Assembly (NCBI GenBank): GCA_027575765.1
Contig: JANBPT010000049.1
Location: 28,794-92,793, forward strand
Source: Tieghemiomyces parasiticus
Lineage: Eukaryota; Kickxellomycota; Dimargaritomycetes; Dimargaritales; Dimargaritaceae
Reading direction: 5' to 3'
DNA: 64,000 nt
In this document: positions 54,806 to 64,000 of the stretch, piece by piece
How the letters are laid out: each line of letters opens with the position of its first letter
Numbering within the stretch: the first letter of the stretch is position 1
Position numbers and translations under genes: made by a program
Notes under the pieces: model-generated
Databases searched by the model: none
What the model was told of the DNA's origin: nothing
What the model saw: only the letters and a program-made list of their open reading frames with translations

Positions 54806-57800
54806 GGGTGAACGTGTCAGAGTGAGTTTTGGTCCAATCATGAGAAAGCGTCGTTGCTTTTATGTCAACTCACTTCAATGTTCAAGGTCAACAATCATCC
54901 CCTCCCCCTCTCAAAAAAAGGGCATGGTTACTCAATCGACAACGCTTCGAAATGAGATGGCAATATGGCACGTCGTTGTGAAAGAACAATAAACGAGATA
55001 GTGTCGTTAACCAGTCGAAACCGAGGGAGGGTGCAGTTGACGGGCAGGCTGGTAATTTACGTATATGCTTAGTCCTGGCGATGACGCACTGTTGTAGTCT
55101 TGAGCAGGGTTAAAGCTGCAGGCCAGCTGTAGGACCGACTAGGGTCGAAGGCACGGAAATATCGAACGTTTTGAAACCCAGGGGACGCTCGATGCTGAGA
55201 CAGGGGAAGGGTGGGGAGGGGTGCAACGTAGGTTGAACGGTACCCTCGCCTCCTCCACGCCCACCCAGTGGCGAGACAGCCCCCCTTCCCCACCCCTCGC
55301 ACAAGATGGCAGCGACTCAAACTGAACGGCTGACAGATGCGAGCGAGATTTCAGGGTGGGATGCAGATGGACTGAAAATTAAAGGAAGAGGGGGGGAGTA
55401 GTGGTTGGCCTCAGCCCTTTGCCGTCACGAACAGGGCGAATACACTTTCTGCCGTACTTGTGACAATGCGAGGATAGTGAGCAGGGCATTAGGTTCTGTG
55501 CCGAGTGTGGCCCTTACGTGCGTACTGTGTAAAGCATGCCTTGGACGACGGCGGCCCCTTCCTTACCTAGTTATGGACTCAATTTTTGCCCGACGTTGGA
55601 GAAGACCGCTTACCAGCCTTCCAATGCAACGGGCTGAATTGTGCAAGGAACTGACGTTAATCGTATTGCCCGTGCCGTGGTATGGTCGGGACCTAAAGCC
55701 CATCTCCAAATAATTGTCTAACGCGATGCAGACTCCACACCCTAGGGCTCGTCCACTGCCGAGAAATGCGTGGCGACTTTCAGCCGAGAACGCTTCCAAC
55801 AGCCTAGCGACCTGTCCGGCAATCCATGCTACCTGGCCCGACCTTGTCCGCTGAATCCTCCGAGTCTTCTGTCGCGCCGGTTTACCGCCCACGGGTTACC
55901 ATGCGACCTGGCCAGGGCTTATTAGGGCAGGGATAGGCACCGCCACGGTGGCGCCCAGGAAGGGGGTTGACGCTGTCTGACCTTACTGCCCTGGTTGCTG
56001 CTGGCACACCATGGCCGGTGGTTTACACCCCGTCTACCCCCCCCCGGCCGTAACGTGCGGTCGCCATGCAATGGCCCCAGATGACCGGGGTGGACACCCG
56101 TGCGTACGAGGATCGCCGTCCGCAGGCAAAGGTCAAGGGTTGGATGAGGAATGTCAGGCAATGGCGTGCAAGTGTATAGAGCCTGTCAGAAAATTAATAA
56201 TTTGGATACGCAACTCCTCTCGCACATCGTTAGGCAGTGCGGTATTTTGTTGTATGTGGTGGCTGGTGATGTTTGGACACGCCCGGGATAAATTAGGGTG
56301 GGTAGCCCTCATTTTATAGATTGAGCTGACCTGGCCGTTCGGCCCAATGATAACTATTGCTGTGACTAAGGTCAATTGGCAGGTTAATGGAAGGGAGGTA
56401 GGGGAGGGGTAACCCCGCCTTGGTGCTGGCTTGAGGGAGTATTGCGCCCAATCACCTTTTGGTACTTGTTAAGGGGAGGGAGTGTAACGTTAATCGAACG
56501 TCGCTCAAATATTACGACCCTCGTAAGCGGGGCGTCAGGACCAACGTACATCAAGCTCAAAAAAACTCCTAGGGGAACGTCGGATGAGGGGTGGTTCGCA
56601 TCTCAGATTTAGTGGTGGCAGCGGAGATAAAGCCAGAGATAAAGGGAAGTAACCCTCGGTCGGAGACAGCCTTTGACGGTATAACCACTGCACATGCTTA
56701 GGGAATTGCAGGTCAGAGCTGGAGGCGATGTGGCCGACAGGGAAAAGTTCGGTCCATGGTCAACCCTGAAGAAATACGGGAATCGGGAAGATCACGTCGC
56801 CGAGGTACGGGGAACGAAGTGGATGGGTGGGAACTGGTGACCAATAGGAATCATTGTTGCCGTGTCGGGCGGTGTTTGATTGGCTGTGAATCACTCCGCG
56901 ACGCGTCTTGGGGCAAGGCGGGGGGTTGGACCGAAATCATGGGGTGTTGGGAGTGGACGCGCAGTGAAGAAAATATACATGTGGGGTGATACAGGATGGG
57001 GCTTTGTTTACCTTATGATTTTATGTGTCGTGTCGTCTGCAATGGCGCGTCAAGGGTGGATATAATGGGTGCGAGGCCAGCCGGGATGGTTGTACAACCA
57101 GGGGTGGCGACGCAGTAGATATATGGGCTGGGAGGGGTTCGCGCGGGGCTAAGGGCGCAGAGGCTGTCAGGTAAATGTTGACCAGTTGGGTCCGTAGATG
57201 TACTCGCATCGTATTAAACACTAATGTTTAACACATCTGGCCGATGGAGGGGGCGATCTAATACACGCCAAGCGCCGCGCGATCAGAGGCCGGAGGACCC
57301 GCCTGGAGGTTTAATCCAGATCCCGGGCAGGCCGTCGACCGGATTGCCCCGCTGGTCCTCCGGGTCAGGGCCGAGGTGGGTTGTGAACAAGGGGGGGTTC
57401 GAGCGGCCTATGATGGCCCAGGCCCGCTGCCCCTTCCCGGAAGCAAGGCGTGGCGCGAGAGTGGTTTAGTGAATGGGGGTGGGGTCGGAACGAAAGCGGA
57501 GAATGGGGGAGGCATTGGCGACGCGAGATATTGGGGTAGGGGCCGCGACCAGGGGCGCGCCCAGTGATCCACTCGTCACGCCCTTCCTGTTTCGCAGAGG
57601 GAGTGACGCTACTGTGGATTGGGGGGTTCGTGCCCAGGGTGGTGTGGGCTTGTGTTATGATTCCCGTCCACTCGCACCCCCCAGTGAGGGTGCTGGACGC
57701 GCGACGAGGGCCCTCTGGCCTGACGTTCCATACTGGCCCCCGTTTCGACCGCGGCATATAACCACGCCGGACCCCGCACCCGCTCCTGGCACGTCTTTGG

Positions 57801-58483
57801 TCTCCCAACAATGCTACGCTCCTGGTCCTCGCCACACCTCACGTCTTCGCCCCATACTTCTCAACCTCGAACGCCCATCCCGCCATTTCACTCCTGGCGA
57901 GGCTTCTACTCCGTCGTACGTTACTCGATTCGCGTCCGCTTCGACCCAAGTCACGTCCACTTTTTCTGCTGCCCTGACAGCCGCCATTCATCTTGATACA
58001 CGTTCCGACCCCGACTCTCGATTCCTTTCTTGCCATCATCACGCGCTCGAGTCTTTTAGCCCGAGTCGACTTTATACGCCCATTCTCCAAACCCTACGCT
58101 ACCCACGGCTCTCTAGCGCTTAACCGTTTGTCCCGACTCGCACTCTAACGTGTTCCTCCGGCCAATCCTTCGCGTCCCACCCGCCCTGGCTCCTGTGCTT
58201 CTTTACGCTCACCCTGGTCAGCGGGCTACCCACAACCTTTAACCTATTTAGTTTCCGCTATCCAGTTCCCAAATTAACTCGACATTCGGGTCCACCCGCC
58301 ACAGCCACCCTACCCCCCCTAAAACATCCTTCCTAGTACCAACCCCGACCGCCATAGCCCAGTCCTGGCCCGATCCTCCCCCCTCCTCCTCTTCATAGAC
58401 ATAGACATATATATCCTGACACGTTTAGCTTGCTAGTGTCGAACCTACCCCTACTCGCCCTAATACCAATTTTTGCAACTGTC
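54806..58483. other. 3.7-kb gene-poor region upstream of the LIM-protein gene
   Basis: It contains a C run (56037-56045), GGA-rich tracts around 55390, and a 216-codon ATG-initiated frame at 57473-58123 overlapped by a 156-codon minus frame. Neither has family features. The right end (58130-58480) is CT-rich and looks like the leader of the LIM gene. Confidence 0.45.
58408..58414 (+). promoter_or_regulatory. TATA-like element close to the LIM-protein start
   Basis: TATATAT about 70 bases before the ATG at 58484. It is the nearest TATA-type motif, but the CT-rich stretch upstream could equally be the transcribed leader. Confidence 0.3.
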
Positions 58484-61234
58484 ATGGCGATCTGCACCCG
58501 CTGCGGTGACCTGGTCCGCCTAAACAAATGCCGCTGTGGTCGTCGACCGGTACCGGCCATTGAAGCCTCGCCCGATGCCCCCGCCGAGGTGGCGCGGAAG
58601 GGCGATCCGTGGTCCAGTACGTATCTCAATCGCCTCTTTGGCGAGGACGCCGCCCCGCCACGACGCACCCGTCCCATCAGCATGCCGCCAAACCCCAACA
58701 CTCGGTCGTCGCCCTCCACCACGGCAGCCTCGCCCACGTTCTCCTCGGCCACCCGCGATTCAGACGACCTGGGCCGCTCGCCCGGTGGAACCGCCTCCCC
58801 CACTGTCCCGGCCATGCTTGCCAGTCCAGCCCGTCAGCGTGCCCTCACCAGCGTACCCAAATTTGGCACGCCATTGCTGCGCAAGCCACCCACCTCGGCA
58901 CCCTTTGTGCCCGTCCCCAGCCGACCTTCCCAGTCCCATCACTACACGCACAACGCCTACCGCCCACAGCCCACGATGCGCCATTTCCCGCCCCCGACCA
59001 GTGCCCCGACCCGACCCTTGATCAAGTCCAGTGCAACCAGCCCGGCCCTACGTTCCGCTCATCTACCGACCCCTGTCCTGAACCGAGCCAGCACCAGTTC
59101 GCCCAAGGTGGTTACTTCCCCCACGACCGGGTCCGTGTCGACCACGAACAGTCCCCAACCTGTGCCCCGCGCCCTGTCGGCGGTGGATACCGACGGTATG
59201 GTCCACAACGGTGTCAGTCGTGTGGCCATGCCCGGCTCCCTAGAGGAACGGTCCCAGTGCGTCGATTGCCACAAGTCGCTGCGCCCCACAGAACGGCAGA
59301 CCAGCCCGCTGCGGCCGGGCGCCGTCTACTGTGACGAGTGTTATAGCCAGAGCTTCAGTAAGGGCTTCTGCCAGTCCTGCAAGCGCCTAATCCTTACCCA
59401 CGGCCGCCCCTGGGTCCAGTACAAGGACAAGGTCTGGCACAAGATGTGTCTTAGCTGTGTGGGTTGCCGTAAACTACTTCTCTCCCCGCTGGTCGACCTG
59501 GAGGGTAATCCCTGTTGTGAAGCCTGCTTTACGGCCTCCGCGGGAAACCGGCCCCAATCGCGTCCCTTGAGCACCTCGACCGCCACGCCTGTGGCCGTGC
59601 CCAACCAGTTCCCAGACCCGAGTGTGGTGCCACCGTACCAGAAGCGACTGTCGTCCTCGCCGCGGTCCCCGCTGGCCATCGTCATGCAGAACCATCCGCT
59701 CCCGGTACCCGAGGGCAAGTCAACCAAGCGCAGCCTCCGTCGCTCCTCGGTCGACACCACGTCGCTCTGCTTGCCGTCTAAGCTACCGCCGTCCCACCGC
59801 CTAAGCATCGCCGAGAGTTTGCAGGCCCAGCGCGACGGTCAACCTCCCACCATTCCGGACTCGGCGGACAGTTCCACTACTGACCTGGCTACACCGCCCG
59901 CCTCGGCTACGTCCCGGCGGTCGGACTCCGGGTGCTCCGAACACCGTACGTCCGCCGCCTCCACTCCCTCCGCCGAGGCCACCCTCACCCCACCCACCCC
60001 ACTGAGTAGTACCCCATCGCTGATGGTCAACCCCGACATTGATGGACTAGCTAACTCGCTAGCGCGCAGTAGGTTGAGTGCTGACCCTTCGCGCTCGGCC
60101 CTCGTCAAGTCTGCGGCCGAACCCATCGCCCCGAGCACCACAGTGCCAACCACCAAGGCCATTCCCGTCGCTATCCAGTCAACCTCGACGGGCCCCACAT
60201 CCAAGAGTGGCGACTCACCGCACCCAGTCGTGAGTCGCTCGCTCAGCCGGGCCTCCACCGCCACCCCGGTATCGTCGGTCGACCATATCCACGACAAGTG
60301 CGGCCGTGCCAGTGGCCAACCGCGGCCAGTCAGCATAGCCCGCCGACCTGACGACTCGCTGCATTCTTCCTTCGCAGATGCTGAGACGCCTACCGCGCCG
60401 ACCCCGTTCCTTGACCAGTCCAGCATTCCGCAACGGTGCGCACGCTGCCAGATCATGATTGAAGACACCTGGTTCCGCCTCTCCGACGGTCGCCAGCTCC
60501 ACCCAGCGTGTTTCACGTGCGCCGGCTGCAACCAACTGGTCGAGGATGGCATGTACGTGATTGATGCTGGTAAGGAGTACCACCAGCGTTGTGTGCCCGT
60601 TCATCCCCCCGTGGTGAGCGCCGAGGTGGTGACTCCGGACCCGCACATGGACCATTGCGACCGATGCCGCGCCGCCCTCGACGGGCCACGGTTCCAGCTT
60701 ACCAACGGCAAGCGCTACCACCCAGACTGTTTCATCTGCTCGGGCTGCCACAAGCTGTTCGAGGAGGGCACCTACGTGTGCTATGAAGGCCAGGAGTATC
60801 ACCGTGAATGTGTGCCCAAGATGAACGTTCTTCGCTGCGGCAAGTGCCGTTCCCTCATCAATGGCCTGTTTGTCCGCCATAACGCCCACTCGTATCACCC
60901 GCAGTGTTTCACGTGTACCGACTGCAACCAGGAGATCACCCCACAGATGCCGTTCGGTGAACACCACGGCCACCCGTACTGCGAACCCTGTCTGAGCGTC
61001 AAGGTCGCCGGGTCTGTCTACTCCTCGCCGGCCATTCGGCCCTACGCCCTATCGGCCGCCACCTCCCAGCGGAAACGGGACCCCCGTGGTCGGTCCGTGT
61101 CCTCGTCGGCGTCTTCCGTGGCCAACTCCAGCCGTGGTGGCTATCCCCAGGGTAACGGGGCCGGTGCGGGCTCGCCGTCCGTGTCCACCGGCGTCAAGCC
61201 CTCCCCACCTCACATCTCCAAGGTGGTGTACTAG
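58484..61234 (+). CDS. LIM-domain protein (paxillin-like), 916 residues
   Basis: ATG at 58484 (the frame runs upstream only through a TTG), intronless. The N-terminus MAICTRCGDLVRLNKCRCG is a compact putative zinc-binding motif (CxxC...CxC). About 220 Ser/Pro/Thr-rich residues follow. Around 255-290 is a partial zinc finger (CVDC...YCDEC), then a LIM domain at about 292-345 (CQSCKRLI...HKMCLSCVGC...CCEAC). After a long disordered linker come three C-terminal LIM domains at about 650-705, 725-775 and 785-840 (CARCQIMI, CDRCRAAL, CGKCRSLI), each with H-x2-C-x2-C-x2-C centres. LIM domains bind proteins; fungal relatives such as Pxl1 act in cytokinesis, polarity and Rho signalling. That role is inferred. 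Confidence 0.9.
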   Translation: MAICTRCGDLVRLNKCRCGRRPVPAIEASPDAPAEVARKGDPWSSTYLNRLFGEDAAPPRRTRPISMPPNPNTRSSPSTTAASPTFSSATRDSDDLGRSPGGTASPTVPAMLASPARQRALTSVPKFGTPLLRKPPTSAPFVPVPSRPSQSHHYTHNAYRPQPTMRHFPPPTSAPTRPLIKSSATSPALRSAHLPTPVLNRASTSSPKVVTSPTTGSVSTTNSPQPVPRALSAVDTDGMVHNGVSRVAMPGSLEERSQCVDCHKSLRPTERQTSPLRPGAVYCDECYSQSFSKGFCQSCKRLILTHGRPWVQYKDKVWHKMCLSCVGCRKLLLSPLVDLEGNPCCEACFTASAGNRPQSRPLSTSTATPVAVPNQFPDPSVVPPYQKRLSSSPRSPLAIVMQNHPLPVPEGKSTKRSLRRSSVDTTSLCLPSKLPPSHRLSIAESLQAQRDGQPPTIPDSADSSTTDLATPPASATSRRSDSGCSEHRTSAASTPSAEATLTPPTPLSSTPSLMVNPDIDGLANSLARSRLSADPSRSALVKSAAEPIAPSTTVPTTKAIPVAIQSTSTGPTSKSGDSPHPVVSRSLSRASTATPVSSVDHIHDKCGRASGQPRPVSIARRPDDSLHSSFADAETPTAPTPFLDQSSIPQRCARCQIMIEDTWFRLSDGRQLHPACFTCAGCNQLVEDGMYVIDAGKEYHQRCVPVHPPVVSAEVVTPDPHMDHCDRCRAALDGPRFQLTNGKRYHPDCFICSGCHKLFEEGTYVCYEGQEYHRECVPKMNVLRCGKCRSLINGLFVRHNAHSYHPQCFTCTDCNQEITPQMPFGEHHGHPYCEPCLSVKVAGSVYSSPAIRPYALSAATSQRKRDPRGRSVSSSASSVANSSRGGYPQGNGAGAGSPSVSTGVKPSPPHISKVVY

Positions 61235-62099
61235 TATCCGTTGAGCTCTACCTCTTTCTGTAAGGTGGTCCTTTTTTCCACCCCTCCTTTTTTTTCATAA
61301 CCTTATCTATACCCCCGCCTCCCTTGCCCTCCTCACCAACGGCTGTGATTTCAGCCAGTGCTTAGCACTCTCCCTGCTCGTCGATCCCCCATAGCTGTTG
61401 TACTTGCTCCCATTGCACGTCTATCTCCTCCAACCTTACACCCACCTCTTTCTATTGATTAATTTATTGCACCCTTCCAGCCCCCCCTCCCTCCTTCCTG
61501 CGCCCATCCTCGTAACTTTTGTTATTACTTATAATTCCTTTTTTTTTTGTCACCGCTTTCTTGACCAAGTCTCATCACTCCGTTGCCTCCATTTCATCGT
61601 TTCCTGTTTCATTTTCCTACAAAGACATCACTTCCAACCCTTCTACTGCCACTTTTGTTAACTACTTGTTTTTATTTTGCACTCTCCCCGGCATTTGCAC
61701 TTTCGCGCCTCCACCTCCATCGTTTCTCATCTTTATGTACCCACCGGCCCTTCATGACTCTCGTCCAACGGTTCCTTCGTTTTTCTTATTATTGTTGCCC
61801 TCCGAGTTGCTCAGGAGAGGGACTCGTTTTACTCTCTCCCCCTCTCTCCCTCTCTGTTCCATCACAATACACGGAATAACCCAGTCAGCAAAATCGTCTT
61901 GTAGATTGTCCTTTGGAATGGCCCAAGTGCTTCTTGGATTACCTCGTACTGATTCCCTGTAAAGTTCATCACTAGTGAAGTTGAATGTTAGCAAGGCTTA
62001 ACTCCATTGATGAACCCTAGGGGGTTTCAGATATGAATTGCTTGGTAGAATTTATTCCGAGTTACCCCAGTTTTGACAAAACAATTCATTTTAGCACCT
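61235..62099. other. Pyrimidine-rich 3' flank of the LIM gene
   Basis: About 865 bases, strongly C/T-biased on the plus strand (61240-61870, with T runs at 61287 and 61540), then AT-rich. Several open frames exist only because of that bias and encode repetitive Leu/Phe/Pro strings. No gene recognised. Confidence 0.5.
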
Positions 62100-62160
62100 T
62101 TACATTATGGCCAGGTCTAACCGCCCGGTCCTCGTTTACCAAGCTCAGTAAGTGTAACTT
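62100..62160 (+). mobile_element. Short relic similar to the 5' coding end of the mariner copy at 62644
   Basis: The segment reads M-A-R-S-N-R-P-V-L-V-Y-Q, parallel to R-R-S-A-R-V-L-I-Y-Q of the downstream transposase relic; at DNA level about 15 of 18 bases match around GGTCCTC-TTTA-CAA, and both are preceded by a GCACC-TTAC stretch. It ends soon after. It is probably a truncated second copy. Confidence 0.4.
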
Positions 62161-62643
62161 CAACCGCATTCCTTGAGTCGGCAGGCGTAGTAAATTCACA
62201 ATAAATGAGGTCTCCTTTATACTCTACCAATCCTTCCTACATCCACTGATACAATTTCATACGGATGGCGAATATCTTGAAGTAATCCCCTTAATTTCAT
62301 CACCTGATGGGCAGCATTGGTGAATCTGACGAGGATATGTGCCGGGCCCCGTCAATTGAAGACTTTTAACTCACTAATATGTTGTCCAGTTACTGACCTG
62401 TCACACTTCTCCTACCACCAAATGTGCCATTCCGCTTAGGGACCACAGACTGCATACTCCTGTCGACCACTGGGTCCCTTCCCCCAGAACCCCACCAACA
62501 GACCACCGCCGCTAGCGGATTCGGGGTCTCGGACATTAGCGTTGTAGATGGAATCAAGGTGTGTCCTTGGCAAGGAATAAAATGGTATAAACCATTCCAG
62601 GATTGAATCATTTCTGACTTCACAACGTTTTTTTGACTGCTTC

Positions 62644-63660
62644 ATGTTGACTTCTAAAGCACCATTACCCACCCCATCCAAATTCACCAGGCGCAGTGCA
62701 CGGGTCCTCATTTATCAAAGTTTTTGTGAGGGCCGCAAGGCAGACTATATTCTGGATAAACTGACCATCACACTTGGTTTGGCCGCCCCTTCCTGCACCA
62801 CCATTAACAGGTGGTTAGCTCGCTTCTGTACAGTTATCTAGTCCCTTGGAGATGAGCCCCGGCCTGGCCGCCCGTCAGATGACCCTCAACTGACTGCTTA
62901 CCATCTAGCCCATGCCTTACACATCCCCTCTAGTACTATACACAACGTCCTACGCAGGACCTGGGGCTGTGTAGCTATTTCAATTGCTGGATCCGCCACG
63001 ACCTCACCAACAACCAGCGCCACCAGCGGGTACCTTTTGCCACCAAGTTTCTGGAAGAGTTCAATGGGGCCAGTGATTACCTGCTGGGCTCCATCGTTAC
63101 AGGTGCTGAGACTTGGGTGCACTTTTATGATCCACCTACTGGCTCTAGTCACCGAAGGTGGTGCCCTAAAAGCGACCTTGTCCCAGCTGAGACCCACCAA
63201 GGCCATACCACATCCAAGGTGATGCTGACCATATATTTCACCAGGTGTGGTCTATTATACCTGAGTGTCAAGCCCTCTGGTGTCAAGGTCTCCATCAAAC
63301 TTTATGTAGAGTACAAGCTGAAGCCCATGGTTCAGGCCTGAGTGGAGACAGGTGGAAGTCTGGACCACCACCTCCCTGCGGCTTCATCATGATAATGCAC
63401 CACCACAATACGCAGTAGTCACCCAGACAAGCATTTCGGACACCAGAGTCCAACTTTTCCCAGCTCTGTTCTAAAGTCGTGATTTGGACTCTTACGAACT
63501 CTAGCTGTTCAAAGACGCCCAACGGCAGTTACGCGGTAAGAAGTTCACCATATTGGAGGCGGTTGTGGACGCCTAGCTATAAAAATTTGCCAAACTGGAA
63601 CCGAACGACTCAGGATCCTGCTTTGATGACCGGATAACAAGGGCTCGCCGAATGGCATAG
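62644..63660 (+). pseudogene. Decayed mariner-type (Tc1/mariner) transposase
   Basis: About 1.0 kb of transposase sequence broken by stops and frame changes. Recognisable in order are: an N-terminal helix-turn-helix part (RVLIYQSFCEGRKADYILDK, stop at 62841), the linker DEPRPGRPSDD, STIHNVLRR, then in another frame RHDLTNNQRHQRV, the first catalytic block IVTGAETWVHFYDP, KVMLTIYF, the second block LHHDNAPPQ, the remains of the third block with a stop inside, and LFKDAQRQLRGKKF near the C-terminus. Mariner transposases cut and paste DNA at TA using a DDD triad. Here the first Asp (TGDE) is Ala and the third position appears as Glu, so the copy is inactive. I could not define terminal inverted repeats. 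Confidence 0.85.
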
Positions 63661-63819
63661 AACAATGATAATTATTGAAGTTAAACATCATTAGTCTAAA
63701 ATAAATCATGAATATTCTAGTGCCCATATAGTTACTGAATATGTCAGATAAGATGTGCTGTTTGATCGCTCAGTCCAGGGGAAGCATAGCGGACATACAA
63801 CCACTGTTGACTGACCAGA

Positions 63820-63999
63820 CTACTCCTGGGTTGTAAAGCAGCAATTGCAGTTGATCCCACAACTGGCCAGAATAATCCACTTGCCTAATAGCAGGTCTAA
63901 TAAATACCGATCTGCCTCGCCCCTCTCTAGGTTCCTTACAATCCATTCAAGCCTTTTGGCTTTGATCATGTGTAGTATCTGTTCTTTGTAGTTTGACGA
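63820..63999 (-). CDS. Partial open frame running off the window end, unidentified
   Basis: The minus strand is open for 59 codons from the window edge to TAG at 63820. It reads MIKAKRLEWIVRNLERGEAD and ends in a Cys-rich stretch (SCGINCNCCFTTQE). I do not recognise it. The position next to a mariner relic makes transposon debris a possibility. Length alone gives little support. Confidence 0.25.
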   Translation of the reverse strand, partial: SSNYKEQILHMIKAKRLEWIVRNLERGEADRYLLDLLLGKWIILASCGINCNCCFTTQE

Positions 64000-64000
64000 C

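Noticed and set aside
57365..57835. 156-codon minus frame overlapping the 57473-58123 frame
   Set aside because: Low-complexity Arg/Gly/Pro composition and no family feature; at most one of the two overlapping frames could be real.
1..64000. tRNA, rRNA and CRISPR features
   Set aside because: I looked for tRNA B-box sequences (GGTTCGA-type) next to A-box motifs, for rRNA-like stretches and for regularly spaced repeats. None was found; a covariance-model scan would settle the RNA question.

Overview
The window is eukaryotic nuclear DNA, almost certainly from a filamentous or zygomycete-grade fungus. The evidence is spliceosomal GT-AG introns of about 128-261 nt, long intergenic spacers, and a conserved fungal gene set (Orc5, Mot1, Arp4, Prp46, Gpi2, an AMPK beta subunit, Fmp32, and UPF0658 Golgi membrane proteins, a family I know from fungi). 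The gene density is too low for a yeast. An early-diverging lineage fits, but I cannot name the species. All genes were assembled by eye from open frames, splice sites and remembered family features; no search was run.

Layout. At 1-465 is the 3' end of a carnitine/acylcarnitine-type mitochondrial carrier. A small secreted protein follows at 2.1-2.3 kb (minus). An Hcs1/IGHMBP2-type helicase (minus) and the splicing factor Prp46 (plus) are divergent at 3.5-8.1 kb, followed by a Hos2/HDAC3-type histone deacetylase (plus). From 10.8 to 19.3 kb a tandem array of three eight-helix membrane proteins lies on the minus strand. Two are clear UPF0658 paralogs and the third looks like a strongly diverged, intronless relative. 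After a 3.4-kb spacer comes a Gln-rich secreted protein (22.7 kb). A minus-strand run follows: a mitochondrial PP2C phosphatase (five exons), an Fmp32/MCUR1-type coiled-coil protein, Arp4 (five exons, first exon 19 nt), the 2130-residue ATPase Mot1 (no introns) and Orc5 (seven exons). Orc5 is divergent from an AMPK beta subunit, followed by Gpi2/PIG-C. The remainder is gene-poor (45.9-58.5 kb, only two orphan secreted proteins), then a 916-residue LIM-domain protein and finally a decayed mariner transposase with a fragment of a second copy upstream.

How the genes relate. There is no operon or metabolic cluster. Several products act on chromatin or DNA (deacetylase, Arp4, Mot1, Orc5, Hcs1), but they are housekeeping genes and I infer no joint system. 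Two divergent pairs (Hcs1/Prp46, Orc5/AMPK beta) could share regulatory DNA. The least explained content is the diverged membrane-protein array, the four orphan secreted proteins next to large spacers, and the transposon debris at the right edge.
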